Position numbers and translations under genes: made by a program
The notes under the pieces: generated by a model
Seen by the model: the letters and a program-made list of their open reading frames with translations, nothing else
Databases searched by the model: none
Told to the model about the DNA's origin: nothing
Part shown: positions 45,281 through 57,110 of the stretch, piece by piece
How positions within the stretch are numbered: position 1 is the stretch's first letter
How the letters are laid out: each line of letters begins with the position of its first letter
Assembly: GCF_011800755.1 (NCBI RefSeq)
Contig: NZ_JAATJW010000001.1
Coordinates: forward strand, 1 to 64,000
DNA length: 64,000 bases
Direction of reading: 5' to 3'
Origin: Listeria valentina
Lineage (GTDB): Bacteria > Bacillota > Bacilli > Lactobacillales > Listeriaceae

Positions 45281-46105
45281 TTAAAGTTCTAAATTTTCGT
45301 CAGCAATTTCACCAATATGCATCAAAATATCATTTGCAGTCTCTTCGATGGCTTTATTCGTGACATCTAGTACAAAACAACCCAATTTATCCGTTAAAAT
45401 TTTAAAGAATTTTAGTTCTTCAGTAATTCGGTCGTCACTTGAATACATCCCCGCACCACTTAATCCCATTGAAATGAGTCGCTTGGAACGAATTTGATTA
45501 AGTTTCGTACGACTAATTTTCAAACCGATGATTTTTTTCGGATCGATTTCAAAGAGTTCTTCTGGGATCTCGGCTTCAGGCACGATCGGGATATTACAGA
45601 TTTTAAGTCCTTTGAGAGCCAAATACTGTGACAAGGGCGTTTTAGAAGTTCGTGAAACGCCAATTAACACATAGTCAGCTTGAAGAATCCCCCGAGGATT
45701 CCTGCCATCATCATTTTCAACGGCAAACTCAATCGCTGCGACTTTGTTAAAATACGCTTCATCGAGTGAACGAACGCGTCCTGGCTCTGAAAGTGGCTTA
45801 ATTTTATACGTTTTCTCAAGCTGAGCCAGTAGCGGGCCAAAAATATCAATAATTGGGACACCGTAAGCTTCTGCTTGTTTATTTAACTCCGTTCGAATTT
45901 CTTCTAACACGACGGTGTGCACAATAATCCCGTGATTAACCGCAACGAGATCGACAATTTCTTCGATTAAATCTTTTGAATCAATATGATGAAAACGATG
46001 AATAAACTTTGGCGTTTGTCCAAATTGTGAAAGTGCTGCTCTTGTGACCAGTTCCGCGGTTTCACCCGTCGAATCGGAAACGACATAAACTGCTGGTTGG
46101 GTCAT
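45281..46105 (-). CDS. Pyruvate phosphate dikinase regulatory protein (YqfL)
   Basis: A 274-residue bifunctional Ser/Thr kinase and pyrophosphorylase of the DUF299 family. It controls pyruvate phosphate dikinase by ADP-dependent phosphorylation. [14 protein letters not shown] opens the protein, and the P-loop [11 protein letters not shown] lies near 150. The C-terminal [15 protein letters not shown] follows. AAGGAG precedes ATG. It lies downstream of glyS in the same direction. The dikinase gene is not in the window. Confidence 0.9.
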   Translation of the reverse strand: MTQPAVYVVSDSTGETAELVTRAALSQFGQTPKFIHRFHHIDSKDLIEEIVDLVAVNHGIIVHTVVLEEIRTELNKQAEAYGVPIIDIFGPLLAQLEKTYKIKPLSEPGRVRSLDEAYFNKVAAIEFAVENDDGRNPRGILQADYVLIGVSRTSKTPLSQYLALKGLKICNIPIVPEAEIPEELFEIDPKKIIGLKISRTKLNQIRSKRLISMGLSGAGMYSSDDRITEELKFFKILTDKLGCFVLDVTNKAIEETANDILMHIGEIADENLEL

Positions 46106-46126
46106 TTTTTACGCTCCTTTTCGTTT

Positions 46127-46164
46127 AAAAGCAGGAACCTTTTCAAAATAAAGTTCCTGCTTTT
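46127..46164 (-). terminator. Terminator of glyS
   Basis: A 12-bp stem (46127-46138 with 46153-46164) extended by an inner CTTT/AAAG pair, ending in UUUU. It separates glyQS from yqfL. Confidence 0.75.
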
Positions 46165-46174
46165 TGCTCTTCTT

Positions 46175-48241
46175 CTATTTTACATGAATAGCATCCATTT
46201 CCGCAAATTCTTTGATGAATTCAGCTAGTTCAAATAACAGTTCTAAACGATTATTGCGGCGCTCTTTATCTTCGCTCATGACAAGTGTCGTATCAAAATA
46301 CTGGTCAATTGCACCACGCATTTCGCGGAAGCGTTCAAGACGTTCTTCACTTGTTAAGCCAGCAAAATCACGTTTCATGGAACTCAGTTCATCAAACAAT
46401 CTTTTCTCCGCTTCATTTTCAAATAACTGATCGTTAATTTCCACGTCTTCTTCATGTTTCTTCGCAATGTTGGCGACTCGTGACAAAGCTTCAATCGTTG
46501 GTCTAAACCAGTCTTTTTGAGCACTTTCATTTAATAGCTTCGCTCGCTCCAAGATATTAGGTACAAAGTTAGCATCTTCGCTTGTAACAGAATCAATGAT
46601 ATCTAGTCGAACTTTTTGATCCTGTAAAATCACGCGTAAACGATTTTTCAAGAAAGTTTGAACTTCTGCATAGATTTCATCATCGGAAAGCGTAGCAATT
46701 CCTGCATTTCGCTCAATCGTGACAATTTCTTTTAGCAACTCGGCAAGCGGCAAATTCCAACCCGTATTCAAAAGAATTCGCATCACGCCGAAAGCGCTGC
46801 GTCTCAAGCTAAATGGATCTTGTGAGCCCGTTGGAATCATTCCCACACAGAAAAAGCTCACCAATGTTTCTAATTTATCAGAAACTGCAAGCAAACTCCC
46901 TAGATCGGTTTCTGGAAGTGCGCCTTCTGCAGATGTTGGCATATAATGTTCACGGATTGCAGTCGCAACCTCAGGTTTTTCCCCTTGGAGGCGAGCGTAT
47001 TTCTCGCCCATAATTCCTTGAAGTTCAGGAAACTCGCCAACCACATTTGTTACTAAATCAAATTTATAAATCTCAGCAGCACGGGCAACCTCTTTTTTAT
47101 CGCTATCACTCCATGATAGGAAATCTGCAAGAAGTAACGCAACTTGTTCCACACGTTTCATTTTTTCAGAAAGTGTGCCCAGTTTTTCATGGAACACAAT
47201 GTGAGAAAGTTTCGCCACCGCATCATCAATCTTCATTTTCAGGTCTTCTTTATAGAAAAACTCTCCATCAGAAAGACGAGCGCGCAGTACTTTTTCATTT
47301 CCTCGAACTACTGTTTCAGCATGTTCATGATTGCCATTTCGAACTGTAATAAAGTGTGGCAAAAGCTCTCCTTCTTTATTAAACACAGGGAAATAACGTT
47401 GATGTTCTTTCATCGAAGTAATTAAAATTTCTTCGGGAAGATCTAAGAAACTTTCTTCAAACCCTCCTTCGAGGACAGTTGGATATTCTACAAGATTGTT
47501 CACTTCTTCAAGTAAATCTTCATCTTTTGGAACGCTCCAGCCTTTGTCAATACAAACTTCTTCAATTTGTCCCCAGATCGCATCTTTTCGTTTGAATGCA
47601 TCAACCACAACAAACTCTTCAAGCAGTTTCATTTCATACTCTTTCGGTTCAGGTATCACTGTTTCGTGTCCAAGGAAGCGATGTCCACGACTCACATTCC
47701 CAGTTTTCACGTAAGCTACTTCGAACGGAACGATTTCTTGGCCAAATAATGCAACAAGCCATTTGATCGGACGAATATAGCGCATTTCATTTGCTCCCCA
47801 GTGCATACTAACTGGGAAAGTCATGTCTATAATGATTTTTTTGATTTCCGGTAGAAGCGTTTCCGTTTCGATACCCGTTACTTTTTTCTCAAGATAGATG
47901 TATTCCACACCTTTTATTTCACGAAAGGTAAATTCTTCAGGCGAAACTCCGTGCCCCCGAGCAAATCCTTGCGCTGCTTTTGACCAGTTTCCATCTTCAT
48001 CAAACGCGATTTTTTTCGCCGGCCCTTTTGCTTCTTCAATACGGTCAGCTTGCTTTTCGGAAACTTCTTTCACAAGCACTGCAAGTCTTCGAGGAGACTG
48101 AAAAGAAATCACTTCACCGTGCTCAATTTTTTTCTCTTCAAACCACTCAACCGCTCGTTTTTCAAGTTGTTTAGCTGAATCCGAAATATATTTCGCCGGC
48201 ATTTCTTCTAAACCAATTTCCAGTAAGAAATCTTTACTCAT
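46175..48241 (-). CDS. glyS: Glycyl-tRNA synthetase beta subunit
   Basis: A 688-residue beta subunit of the alpha2-beta2 glycyl-tRNA synthetase, recognising tRNA(Gly). [16 protein letters not shown] opens the protein, RRLAVLV and [15 protein letters not shown] follow, and an HD-like region and DALR-like C-terminal anticodon domain close it. It overlaps glyQ by 8 bases and is controlled by the T-box upstream of glyQ. Confidence 0.95.
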   Translation of the reverse strand: MSKDFLLEIGLEEMPAKYISDSAKQLEKRAVEWFEEKKIEHGEVISFQSPRRLAVLVKEVSEKQADRIEEAKGPAKKIAFDEDGNWSKAAQGFARGHGVSPEEFTFREIKGVEYIYLEKKVTGIETETLLPEIKKIIIDMTFPVSMHWGANEMRYIRPIKWLVALFGQEIVPFEVAYVKTGNVSRGHRFLGHETVIPEPKEYEMKLLEEFVVVDAFKRKDAIWGQIEEVCIDKGWSVPKDEDLLEEVNNLVEYPTVLEGGFEESFLDLPEEILITSMKEHQRYFPVFNKEGELLPHFITVRNGNHEHAETVVRGNEKVLRARLSDGEFFYKEDLKMKIDDAVAKLSHIVFHEKLGTLSEKMKRVEQVALLLADFLSWSDSDKKEVARAAEIYKFDLVTNVVGEFPELQGIMGEKYARLQGEKPEVATAIREHYMPTSAEGALPETDLGSLLAVSDKLETLVSFFCVGMIPTGSQDPFSLRRSAFGVMRILLNTGWNLPLAELLKEIVTIERNAGIATLSDDEIYAEVQTFLKNRLRVILQDQKVRLDIIDSVTSEDANFVPNILERAKLLNESAQKDWFRPTIEALSRVANIAKKHEEDVEINDQLFENEAEKRLFDELSSMKRDFAGLTSEERLERFREMRGAIDQYFDTTLVMSEDKERRNNRLELLFELAEFIKEFAEMDAIHVK

Positions 48242-49118
48242 GTGTTTTCTCCTCCTTTATTAAGGGGAATCCTAGCTTTTCTCGTTCTTCGTAGAAAGTT
48301 TTTGCAATTCGCCGCGCGAGCCGACGAATACGACCGATATATTGAGCTCTTTCCGTTACAGAAACAACCCCTCTTGCATCAAGCAAATTAAACGTATGCG
48401 AACATTTTAAAACATAGTCATAAGCCGGGAATACAAGCCCTTCTTCCATTTGATTACTGGCTTCTTGCTCATAAGTATCAAACAATTGAAGGAGCATATC
48501 CGCATTCGAAGTTTCAAACGCGTATTTTGAGTTTTCGTATTCCGCTTGATAAAAAATGTCTCGGTACGTGATTCCTTCCGTCCACTCAAGGTCAAAAACA
48601 TTTTCTTTATCTTGAATATAGCTCGCAAGCCGCTCAACACCATACGTAATTTCTGATGTTACAGGGAAACACTCAAGCCCTCCTACTTGCTGGAAATAAG
48701 TAAATTGGGTGATTTCCATTCCGTCTAGCCAAACCTCCCAGCCGAGCCCTGCACAGCCAAGTGATGGATTTTCCCAGTTATCTTCCACAAAACGAATATC
48801 GTGTTTCAAAGGATCAATCCCAATTTTTTCTAGCGAACCAAGGTACAATTCCTGAATATTATCCGGTGAAGGCTTCATCACTACTTGGAATTGATGATGC
48901 TGGAAAAGCCGATTCGGATTTTCACCATATCTGCCATCTGCAGGTCGACGTGACGGCTCCACATAAGCTGCCTTCCAGGGTTCAGGGCCAATCGCCTTTA
49001 AAAATGTATACGGACTCATCGTCCCCGCGCCTTTTTCAACATCATAGGATTGCAACATAATACAGCCTTGCTCCGACCAGTAATCTTGCAACGTTCGAAT
49101 CATTGTTTGTAAATTCAT
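48234..49118 (-). CDS. glyQ: Glycyl-tRNA synthetase alpha subunit
   Basis: A 294-residue class II synthetase subunit that activates glycine and charges tRNA(Gly) with GlyS. Characteristic segments are [36 protein letters not shown] (about 17-52, here shortened in reading to [12 protein letters not shown]) and [18 protein letters not shown] lies seven bases before ATG. It is the first gene of glyQS. Confidence 0.95.
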   Translation of the reverse strand: MNLQTMIRTLQDYWSEQGCIMLQSYDVEKGAGTMSPYTFLKAIGPEPWKAAYVEPSRRPADGRYGENPNRLFQHHQFQVVMKPSPDNIQELYLGSLEKIGIDPLKHDIRFVEDNWENPSLGCAGLGWEVWLDGMEITQFTYFQQVGGLECFPVTSEITYGVERLASYIQDKENVFDLEWTEGITYRDIFYQAEYENSKYAFETSNADMLLQLFDTYEQEASNQMEEGLVFPAYDYVLKCSHTFNLLDARGVVSVTERAQYIGRIRRLARRIAKTFYEEREKLGFPLIKEEKTHE

Positions 49119-49149
49119 TTTCCCACCTCCGATTAGATCAAAAGCACAT

Positions 49150-49366
49150 AAAAACTCTCGCCTCTATATGCCTCTTTTGCATATAGGGACGAGAGATACT
49201 CGCGGTTCCACCCTATTTGAATCTTTTCAAATGAAAGATTCCACCTTCTTTAATCACGCTCCGAAATGCCCTTCAAAACCAGTTGATCATCGGCTCTCAC
49301 TATCCCGATTTCGCTAATCGATCAGCGCTCGTTTCTACTCCTTTTCATCTCCGCATGTATTATTCT
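49150..49366 (-). ncRNA. Glycine T-box riboswitch upstream of glyQS
   Basis: On the minus strand the leader has a stem I region (about 49366-49265), a candidate GGC glycine specifier in GAAGGGCATTTC, the invariant T-box AGGGTGGAACCGCG (49214-49201), and a terminator stem (49155-49171 with 49179-49195) followed by five U. Uncharged tRNA(Gly) would stabilise the antiterminator and allow glyQS transcription. Confidence 0.95.
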
Positions 49367-49377
49367 TCTTAACTCTA

Positions 49378-49406
49378 AAGATAAAGGATTGAAGCCATTT
49401 TGTCAA
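49378..49406 (-). promoter_or_regulatory. SigA promoter of glyQS
   Basis: On the minus strand TTGACA (49401-49406), 17-base spacer, TATCTT (49378-49383). The perfect -35 overlaps the recO stop codon. Confidence 0.75.
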
Positions 49407-50170
49407 TCCTTATCCTTGTCCTCAAGTATTCCACTCCATTTGGACATATCCCGCAAAAATTTCTTACTTTTCAAGTATAGCCCAGATTTTTCATCGTAGT
49501 ACGTATCAATCGCTTTTTCAAGCCACGCTTTCGTTTCCGGCTTAACATGAATCTCACCGAGCCGTTCAATCCGGAACATATAAAACAGGCGCAGCAATTT
49601 TACTACATTTTCAGGTAAGTGCATCCGGTAGGGATCTTTCTCGAAACAACGGTGGCAAACCAGTCCATCACTTGCACTAGAAAAATCAAAGTGACCTTCA
49701 GTTTCAGAACAAATCGCGCATCGGTCCATAACAGGATAAAGTCCAAGCACATTCAACATTTTCATTTCAAAGATTTGCGTTAAAATTTGGGCATCATAGC
49801 CTTCATCTATATCACGTAAAATCGCATAAGCGAGTTCAAATAAATATTCATTTTTTTGTCTTTCTTCTGTCGCTTTATCAAGCAACTCGCAAACAAACGA
49901 AGCATATGCAGTTAAAAAAATGTCTTGTTGGATGCTCGAAAAATTTTGGATGACATCTCCTTGCTGCAGCGTGACGAGCCCTTGACCACCAAAAAAAGAG
50001 AACATTCCTTTTGTAAACGGTTGGGTAACTGCCGCCAAGCGACTTTTTCCTTTCTTGGCTCCACGAGCAACCATCCCAATTTTACCAAATTCTCGCGTGA
50101 AAACGACGATGATTTTATCCGACTCCCGGTAGTTCGTTTGTCGCAATACGATTCCCTCAGCTTTCTCCAC
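49403..50170 (-). CDS. recO: DNA repair protein RecO
   Basis: A 255-residue recombination mediator that works with RecF and RecR to load RecA on gapped DNA. The N-terminal OB fold contains EGIVLRQTNYRESDKI and FGKIGMVARGAKK. A zinc-binding CAICSET...CHRC group lies in the helical middle. GTG 50170 has GGAGG eight bases upstream and gives the family start; the ORF's earlier ATG precedes that site. Its stop overlaps the glyQS promoter. Confidence 0.93.
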   Translation of the reverse strand: MEKAEGIVLRQTNYRESDKIIVVFTREFGKIGMVARGAKKGKSRLAAVTQPFTKGMFSFFGGQGLVTLQQGDVIQNFSSIQQDIFLTAYASFVCELLDKATEERQKNEYLFELAYAILRDIDEGYDAQILTQIFEMKMLNVLGLYPVMDRCAICSETEGHFDFSSASDGLVCHRCFEKDPYRMHLPENVVKLLRLFYMFRIERLGEIHVKPETKAWLEKAIDTYYDEKSGLYLKSKKFLRDMSKWSGILEDKDKD

Positions 50171-50200
50171 ACTGCACACCTCCTTTTGTTCTTCTGTCAT

Positions 50201-50206
50201 ATTATA
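50201..50206 (-). promoter_or_regulatory. Extended -10 of recO promoter
   Basis: On the minus strand TGTTATAAT, 31 bases upstream of the recO start. Confidence 0.5.
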
Positions 50207-50286
50207 ACAGAAAATTTCTTTTTTTATTTCCCTTGTTCGTTAAAAATGATACAATACCGTTATTGAGTGAAAAAGGAGTTTGTCGG

Positions 50287-50892
50287 ATGGTTATCATTGG
50301 TATTTTAGGCATTATTGCTTTCTTTGCATTTGTACTTCTAATCATGGGAATCGTTTTTTTATTTTTAAAGATCAGAAAAGTAACCGCTATCTGGTTTGTA
50401 AGTGCTGGGGGAGCCGTTCTTTTAATCAGCTTATTTATCTTTAGTGGCGCTTTCCTTTACTACATTAGTCAAGAAACAAGTGCTGAGGCTCAAGTAAAAG
50501 AAGAAACGAACGCCTCATCAGCCGATGAATTTTATGAAGACTACGAAGATGAATATGATGAGCTCACATTTGGCATGAAAGGGCAGTCAAGTGAACAAGC
50601 AACCATACAAGTTTCAAAGCCGCATGTTCAAAAAATAGACGAACGTGGTTTAGATAAAGCTTATCAAATTGAAGTGACCATACAAAATAAAAATTCCGAA
50701 CCCATCTATGTTTCTGCCAAAGACTTCTATCTTTATAACTATGGAAAAGATGACTACCCCACCGTTTTAAAGAAAGATTACTTCCATGAAAAAATTGAAG
50801 CAGGTAAAACTGTAAATTTTAACATTTATTATAAGTATCTCGGCAAAGGCGAATTAGAAGTCGAATACGACAATCTAATTTGGCATGAATGA
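50287..50892 (+). CDS. Two-helix membrane protein with DUF4352-like domain
   Basis: A 201-residue protein with two N-terminal helices (about 2-30 and 36-60), an acidic spacer (Asp/Glu/Tyr-rich, about 80-100) and a beta-rich domain. That domain has the DUF4352-like pattern QIEVTIQNKNSEPIYV and IEAGKTVNFNIYYK. The function is unknown. It resembles the protein at 18761-19420 in layout. ATG 50287 has AAAGGAG ten bases upstream. It is the only plus-strand gene between 39.6 kb and the end, placed between recO and era. Confidence 0.65.
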   Translation: MVIIGILGIIAFFAFVLLIMGIVFLFLKIRKVTAIWFVSAGGAVLLISLFIFSGAFLYYISQETSAEAQVKEETNASSADEFYEDYEDEYDELTFGMKGQSSEQATIQVSKPHVQKIDERGLDKAYQIEVTIQNKNSEPIYVSAKDFYLYNYGKDDYPTVLKKDYFHEKIEAGKTVNFNIYYKYLGKGELEVEYDNLIWHE

Positions 50893-50895
50893 GAC

Positions 50896-50923
50896 AAAAG
50901 ACGCGCAAATCAGCGCGTCTTTT
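50896..50923. terminator. Bidirectional terminator before era
   Basis: An AAAAGACGCGC/GCGCGTCTTTT stem (50896-50906 with 50913-50923) and a 6-base loop. It ends both the plus-strand gene and era. Confidence 0.88.
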
Positions 50924-52235
<1,312 letters not shown>

Positions 52236-52239
52236 CTAT

Positions 52240-52632
52240 CTATAAATGGAATAATTGCCAAAAATAAGGGATAAAAATAATGAGTCCAATAATCGCTGAA
52301 ATCGTCGCTATGATTAAAACAGCCCCAGCGGCCGCATCCTTCGCTTTTTTTGCTTCTGGGAGGAACTCTTCTGTGATTGTGTCAATCGTTCGCTCAATGG
52401 CCGTATTGACCGTTTCAAGTGCAATCACAAGGCCAATGCAAAGAAGCAAGATAAGCCATTCCACCATTTTCACTTGAAACAAAGCTGCAAACAGGAGAAC
52501 GAGAACTGCTGAAGCGACATGGATCTTCATATTTCGCTCTTCTTTTAAAGTGGTCTTGATCCCACAAAAAGCATGTTTAAAAGAAGCTACGTAGCTACGA
52601 CTGCGTTTATATTTTCTATCGTTTGAGACCAT
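52240..52632 (-). CDS. dgkA: Undecaprenol/diacylglycerol kinase
   Basis: A 130-residue membrane kinase with three helices that phosphorylates undecaprenol (Gram-positive DgkA), recycling the lipid carrier for wall synthesis. [14 protein letters not shown] and [16 protein letters not shown] are signatures. I place the start at ATG 52632, inside the ybeY end with 17 bases of overlap, by homology. The ribosome-binding site is weak (TTGGATG), so the start is uncertain; an ATG two codons upstream is possible. Confidence 0.85.
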   Translation of the reverse strand: MVSNDRKYKRSRSYVASFKHAFCGIKTTLKEERNMKIHVASAVLVLLFAALFQVKMVEWLILLLCIGLVIALETVNTAIERTIDTITEEFLPEAKKAKDAAAGAVLIIATISAIIGLIIFIPYFWQLFHL

Positions 52633-53095
52633 AAGCATCCAACACTTCTTTTTGTAAGCCAAACATTTTTTCTTCATCTGCTTTTTCCATGTGGTCATAG
52701 CCAAGCAAGTGCAACAAGCCATGAACCGCTAGAAAGCCAAGTTCCCGATCAAATGAATGGCCATATTCGGCGGCCTGCTCATTCGCACGTTCGGTTGAAA
52801 TAATGATATCCCCCAAGTTTCTTGGCAACTGATCTTCTTCAAAAATGATTGGCAACTCGTCTTCCCCTAGCTCTTCTAGCGCAAAAGAAATCACATCGGT
52901 CGCGGCATCTTTTGACCGGTATTCACGGTTGATTTCACGAATTCCGGCATTATCCATAAAGGTCACAGACATCTCTGTTCCTCCATCTAGCTTCAAATAC
53001 TGGGCAGCAAATTCTAAAACATCTGCAACTAACTGCCGCTCTTTTTCTGGAAGTTGTTCTGTCTCATCCATTAAATCAAGCTCAAGTATCGCCAT
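52616..53095 (-). CDS. ybeY: Endoribonuclease YbeY
   Basis: A 159-residue zinc metalloprotein needed for 16S rRNA 3' processing and ribosome quality control. The metal site [11 protein letters not shown] lies near 124-134. AAAGGAG precedes the ATG, whose first base is shared with the pgpH stop codon (TAATG). Confidence 0.95.
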   Translation of the reverse strand: MAILELDLMDETEQLPEKERQLVADVLEFAAQYLKLDGGTEMSVTFMDNAGIREINREYRSKDAATDVISFALEELGEDELPIIFEEDQLPRNLGDIIISTERANEQAAEYGHSFDRELGFLAVHGLLHLLGYDHMEKADEEKMFGLQKEVLDAYGLKR

Positions 53096-55230
53096 TAATT
53101 TTCTCCTTTCTTCTCATCTGGATATTGGATTCGTTGATGGTAAATTCCATTCAGTGTTTGATTCAACGTTTCTCGAATTTGTTCGATTTCCTTTAGAGAA
53201 ATATCACACTCCGAAAATTGCCCATCTAGCAAACGATCGCGAATAATACCATCAATGATTTGTTTGATTTTTTCTTTCGTCGGATCAACCGCCGCACGCA
53301 CAGCCGCTTCAACACTATCTGAAATATTGATAATCGCAGCTTCTTTAGTTTGCGGTTTTGGACCCGCATAGCGAAATTCAGCTTCTTCCGTATCTGGATT
53401 TGTTTCTTTTTCCTTCAAATAGAAATATTTTAACAAAGTCGTCCCATGATGTTCAAGCGCAATGTCAATCACGGGCTGAGGCATATGATTTTCTCGCAAA
53501 ATTTCTGCCCCATCAACGGTATGCGCCAAGATGATATCTCGACTTTGTTTAGGTGTCAAACGATCATGCGGATTAATGCCTTGCAACTGGTTTTCAACAA
53601 AATAAGGCGGGCGAAGCGTCTTCCCTATATCATGATAAAAGCAACCGACACGTGTAAGCAAGCCATTTGCTCCAATTTTATCCGCGCAAGTTTCTGCAAG
53701 GTTTGCAACCATCATGCTGTGATGATACGTTCCAGGCGCCCGCATCAAAATACGTTTTAGCAGTGGATGGTTCGGATTAGCAAGTTCCACGAGTCTGCTT
53801 GTTGTTAACACCCCAAACAAAAATTCGAACAATGGAATCAGACCAAGCGCCAAAATAAAGGCTCCAACACCCCCAGCAAACGCATAAAATAGTGACTCAA
53901 GAGTGCTTTCACTCAAAATCATTGAATTGTTAATGAGCAATAAGAAAAATACACAAAAAAGATTAAATACCCCGACAATCATCCCCGACCGAAAAATTGC
54001 AATCCGTTTCGAATAATCACGTAACGAAATGATCGCAGCAAAACCGCTTAGTAAAATAAACGGCGTAATCAGACTGCTCACAACGCTCGTTTCATGAGAT
54101 TGAAAAACAAATAAACTTGTAATCGAAATAAATAAAAGCCCGAGAAAAGCGTAGCGCTCTCGCAGTAAAATCTTTAAAATAACTGGAAGAAACGCGGCAG
54201 GAAACAAGAACGAAATATTATTCAAATTAGCAGACTCGAGCAGCCGAATAATAAAAAGCAAAATGAGTGTCAAAACAAAAGCCACTCCAAAAATCAGTAG
54301 CGTTTGCTGCCGTTTCTTGCGCGTCATTTTCGTCTTCGTTGTAAAGAAATATAAAATAGAAGCAAGGACTAAAATAAGTAAAGCATAGCCTGCATATTGT
54401 TTAATAGGCATTTTTTGATCTAAAAGGTTGAGCAAACCAAGTTGTCGGTAAGTTTCCCGGTCAATAATTTGCCCCTCTTGAACGATGACCTGGCCTTGTA
54501 AAATCTTCTCAGGAATAACACTCGCGGCCGCTTCTCGTTTCCGAATATTGGTTTCTTTTTTATTGTATGTTTCATTGGGAACAATTGCATAAGATACAAG
54601 TGTCTTGGCAGCCGATTTAAGCGAGCTAGGAATACTTGAAAGTTCGATGTCATCCCGCGCTTGTACTTTTTTGGTATTTAAATTAGCCTCGCGGACACTT
54701 TCAGCCATAATGCTTTCAATTTCACTTGAAAGTGTTTCTTTCGCAGTGTTTAAATCCTTTTGATCCGCATTTAGAAAGCGTAGCAGAACCTCGTCAGAAA
54801 CGCTTGAAGTCACTTTTTCAGAAACATTGCTTGAAAGTTTATCTTTCAGCATTTTTAATTTATCAGAATTAGAAACTGATTCTTTTTTGTCCGTTTTTTC
54901 CGCAATTTCGCCTTTTACTTCACTGACATAAGCAAAAAAAGAATTAATCAACGAAACCCGATTTTGAGCTGTTTCACGGTTAAAAGTGTATACATCTTCG
55001 ACCGAGTCTTTTGCAGTTGTTTTCTCTTCATCGGTTTTTTTCGTATCAATTACCGTTTGCGGCGAACGAATGGTGCGCTCCGCAACAGAAAATAACTTAG
55101 CATTAAAAGATTCTGGTTTGGTCATTTGGATCATTAAAACATAAGAAACAACCATCAAAATCACAAGAATAGCTGGGATGATGAATTTCTGTCCATATTT
55201 TTCATAAAAATGGTTCCATTTTTGCATCAT
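53095..55230 (-). CDS. pgpH: Cyclic di-AMP phosphodiesterase PgpH
   Basis: A 711-residue membrane protein: one N-terminal helix, an extracellular 7TMR-HDED domain (about 40-280), seven helices and a cytoplasmic HD domain with HD near 533 (FYHDIGK). It degrades c-di-AMP to pApA. In Listeria, c-di-AMP controls potassium, osmolyte and wall homeostasis. The OpuCA CBS domains in this window are possible targets. It lies between phoH and ybeY. Confidence 0.93.
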   Translation of the reverse strand: MMQKWNHFYEKYGQKFIIPAILVILMVVSYVLMIQMTKPESFNAKLFSVAERTIRSPQTVIDTKKTDEEKTTAKDSVEDVYTFNRETAQNRVSLINSFFAYVSEVKGEIAEKTDKKESVSNSDKLKMLKDKLSSNVSEKVTSSVSDEVLLRFLNADQKDLNTAKETLSSEIESIMAESVREANLNTKKVQARDDIELSSIPSSLKSAAKTLVSYAIVPNETYNKKETNIRKREAAASVIPEKILQGQVIVQEGQIIDRETYRQLGLLNLLDQKMPIKQYAGYALLILVLASILYFFTTKTKMTRKKRQQTLLIFGVAFVLTLILLFIIRLLESANLNNISFLFPAAFLPVILKILLRERYAFLGLLFISITSLFVFQSHETSVVSSLITPFILLSGFAAIISLRDYSKRIAIFRSGMIVGVFNLFCVFFLLLINNSMILSESTLESLFYAFAGGVGAFILALGLIPLFEFLFGVLTTSRLVELANPNHPLLKRILMRAPGTYHHSMMVANLAETCADKIGANGLLTRVGCFYHDIGKTLRPPYFVENQLQGINPHDRLTPKQSRDIILAHTVDGAEILRENHMPQPVIDIALEHHGTTLLKYFYLKEKETNPDTEEAEFRYAGPKPQTKEAAIINISDSVEAAVRAAVDPTKEKIKQIIDGIIRDRLLDGQFSECDISLKEIEQIRETLNQTLNGIYHQRIQYPDEKKGEN

Positions 55231-55245
55231 ACAAATCTTGCTCCT

Positions 55246-56202
55246 TTAGTTTCGTTCATATGCTTTAATAATCTCAGCAACGAGCGGGTGACGCACAACA
55301 TCATGATGTTCAAAATAAACAAATCCAATATTTTTCACCTGACTTAAAACTTGTTCCGCGTTGACAAGACCGCTCACCGTTCCTTTCGGTAAATCAATTT
55401 GTGTCATATCCCCGTTTACAATCATCTTAGAGTCATAGCCAAGACGTGTTAAAAACATTTTCATTTGGGCAATGGTTGTGTTTTGCGCTTCATCCAAAAT
55501 TACAAAGGCATTGTCTAGCGTTCGACCACGCATATAGGCAAGTGGAGCAATTTCAATCACACCACGTTCCATGAGACGCGTCGTATGTTCTAAACCTAAA
55601 ATGTCGTAAAGCGCATCGTAAACAGGTCGTAAATAAGGATCTACTTTTTCTTTTAAATCCCCCGGTAAAAAGCCAAGGCTCTCTCCTGCTTCAACAGCGG
55701 GACGCGTTAAAATGATCTTGCTAACTTTACCTTTTTTCCACGCATCAATTGCCATAACAACGGCAAGATACGTCTTCCCAGTTCCAGCAGGTCCGATCCC
55801 AAACACAATGTCAAAGCGACGTACCATTTGCATGTATTCACGTTGTCCAAACGTCTTCGGACGAACGGGTTTTCCGTGCGCATTTTTTGTAATTTCATCC
55901 TCAAAAAGCGTACCAAAATATTCAAGCGTACCGCCTTTTTCCATTTTAACTGCTTGCGCGACATCCCTACCATCAAGATGATTGCCTCGCTTTAGCGCAG
56001 CAAGAAGAGCCGCAATAACGTGTTTTGCCTGTTTGACGTTTTCCTCTTCTCCACTAATTAAAATTTCGCCGCCACGTGAAACAAGGCTCACTTCTAAACT
56101 TTCTTCAAGCACATTTAAGTGAGCATCTTGGTTTCCAAATAAATCACGCACATCAATGCCTTCGTTTAATTCGACGGTTTCTTTATAAGATCCGTTTTGC
56201 AT
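55246..56202 (-). CDS. phoH: PhoH-like ATPase
   Basis: A 318-residue P-loop ATPase. Walker A GPAGTGKTYLA and Walker B FVILDEAQNTT are visible, and an N-terminal KH-like region precedes them. PhoH is implicated in RNA metabolism and is commonly next to ybeY. AAAGGGG lies seven bases before ATG. It heads the phoH-to-era operon. Confidence 0.93.
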   Translation of the reverse strand: MQNGSYKETVELNEGIDVRDLFGNQDAHLNVLEESLEVSLVSRGGEILISGEEENVKQAKHVIAALLAALKRGNHLDGRDVAQAVKMEKGGTLEYFGTLFEDEITKNAHGKPVRPKTFGQREYMQMVRRFDIVFGIGPAGTGKTYLAVVMAIDAWKKGKVSKIILTRPAVEAGESLGFLPGDLKEKVDPYLRPVYDALYDILGLEHTTRLMERGVIEIAPLAYMRGRTLDNAFVILDEAQNTTIAQMKMFLTRLGYDSKMIVNGDMTQIDLPKGTVSGLVNAEQVLSQVKNIGFVYFEHHDVVRHPLVAEIIKAYERN

Positions 56203-56242
56203 TCTCTAACCCCTTTGTCTTTTAACTTCCTTAGTCCTCCCC

Positions 56243-56248
56243 ATTATA
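56243..56248 (-). promoter_or_regulatory. -10 element of phoH operon
   Basis: On the minus strand TATAAT, 41 bases upstream of phoH. The -35 region (TTTAAT) is poor. Confidence 0.5.
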
Positions 56249-56314
56249 CACGAAAAGAAGAAAGAATTAAAACCGCATCTACCTGTAAAAGTTGAGCCTC
56301 CTCATTTTTCGCAT

Positions 56315-56341
56315 AAAAAAGACTAGCCGAAGCTAGTCTTT
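56315..56341 (-). terminator. Terminator of rpsU-yqeY
   Basis: An AAAGACTAGC/GCTAGTCTTT stem (56318-56327 with 56332-56341), 4-base loop, then a U run. Confidence 0.85.
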
Positions 56342-56347
56342 AAAGTT

Positions 56348-56791
56348 TTATGAAAGATACTGTTTTACAAATTTATTCACTGCATTCCCGTCGGCCTTGC
56401 CTTTTACTTTCGGCATAACAGCGCCCATGACTTTCCCAAAGTCAGCCTTAGACGTTGCTCCAACTTCTGCAATTGTTGCTTTTACAATCTCTTCAAGCTC
56501 ATCATCCGAAAGCTGTTTTGGCGAATATGCCTCAACAATCTCGATTTCAGAACGAACTTTTTCAGCTAGATCATCCCTGCCAGCTTTTTCAAACTCAGAA
56601 AGAGAATCTCTGCGCTGCTTCATTTCGCGTGCAAGAACAGTGATTTCATCATCAGGGGAAAGCTCTCCGCCTTGATTGATTGCTTCATTTTGTAAAGCAG
56701 ACTTTAACATCCGGATAACAGAAAGTTTCTCTTTCTCTTTATCACGCATAGCTTGCTTCATATCTTCATTTAACTTGTCAAGCAGTGCCAA
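56348..56791 (-). CDS. yqeY: GatB/YqeY domain protein
   Basis: A 147-residue all-helical protein related to the tail domain of GatB. It may bind tRNA, but its role is unknown. DEKEKLSVIRMLKSALQNEAI-like segments and the C-terminal ADGNAVNKFVKQYL are conserved. I choose TTG 56791, 11 bases after AAAGG; ATG 56800 sits only three bases from it. It is downstream of rpsU, as in most Bacilli. Confidence 0.85.
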   Translation of the reverse strand: MALLDKLNEDMKQAMRDKEKEKLSVIRMLKSALQNEAINQGGELSPDDEITVLAREMKQRRDSLSEFEKAGRDDLAEKVRSEIEIVEAYSPKQLSDDELEEIVKATIAEVGATSKADFGKVMGAVMPKVKGKADGNAVNKFVKQYLS

Positions 56792-56812
56792 TGAAATCAT
56801 CGCCTTTAACTA

Positions 56813-56986
56813 TTAGAATTTGCGTTTTCTAGCTGCTTCTGATTTTTTCTTGCGTTTTACGCTTGGCTTTTCATAAAATTCGCGCTTTCTCGATTCTTGC
56901 AAAGTTCCGCTTTTAGAAACAGTACGTTTAAAGCGACGAAGAGCATCGTCAAGCGATTCGTTTTTGCGAACTACTGTTTTTGACAT
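56813..56986 (-). CDS. rpsU: 30S ribosomal protein S21
   Basis: A 57-residue highly basic protein of the small ribosomal subunit that binds near the anti-Shine-Dalgarno of 16S r[22 protein letters not shown] opens it, and the C-terminal half is Lys/Arg-rich. The reading frame extends 37 codons upstream, but ATG 56986 with GGAGG nine bases before is the family start. It has its own strong promoter and a leader of about 120 bases. Confidence 0.95.
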   Translation of the reverse strand: MSKTVVRKNESLDDALRRFKRTVSKSGTLQESRKREFYEKPSVKRKKKSEAARKRKF

Positions 56987-57104
56987 CTCTCTTTCCCTCC
57001 CTCCGACACTTACGTAGACCCCAAAACAGGATCCATATAAGGCTTCAGAATGCCAACAAGCTGTTAGCAGGCTTTTAAAGCTTAACAGAAATAGCATTCA
57101 CTCA
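56987..57104 (-). other. Structured 5' leader of rpsU
   Basis: About 118 bases between the predicted transcription start and the rpsU start. It includes a hairpin pairing CTGTTA (57088-57083) with TAACAG (57066-57061). It is long for a small ribosomal protein gene, so autoregulation or another leader control is possible. It has no match to any riboswitch class I know. Confidence 0.4.
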
Positions 57105-57110
57105 TCTAAA

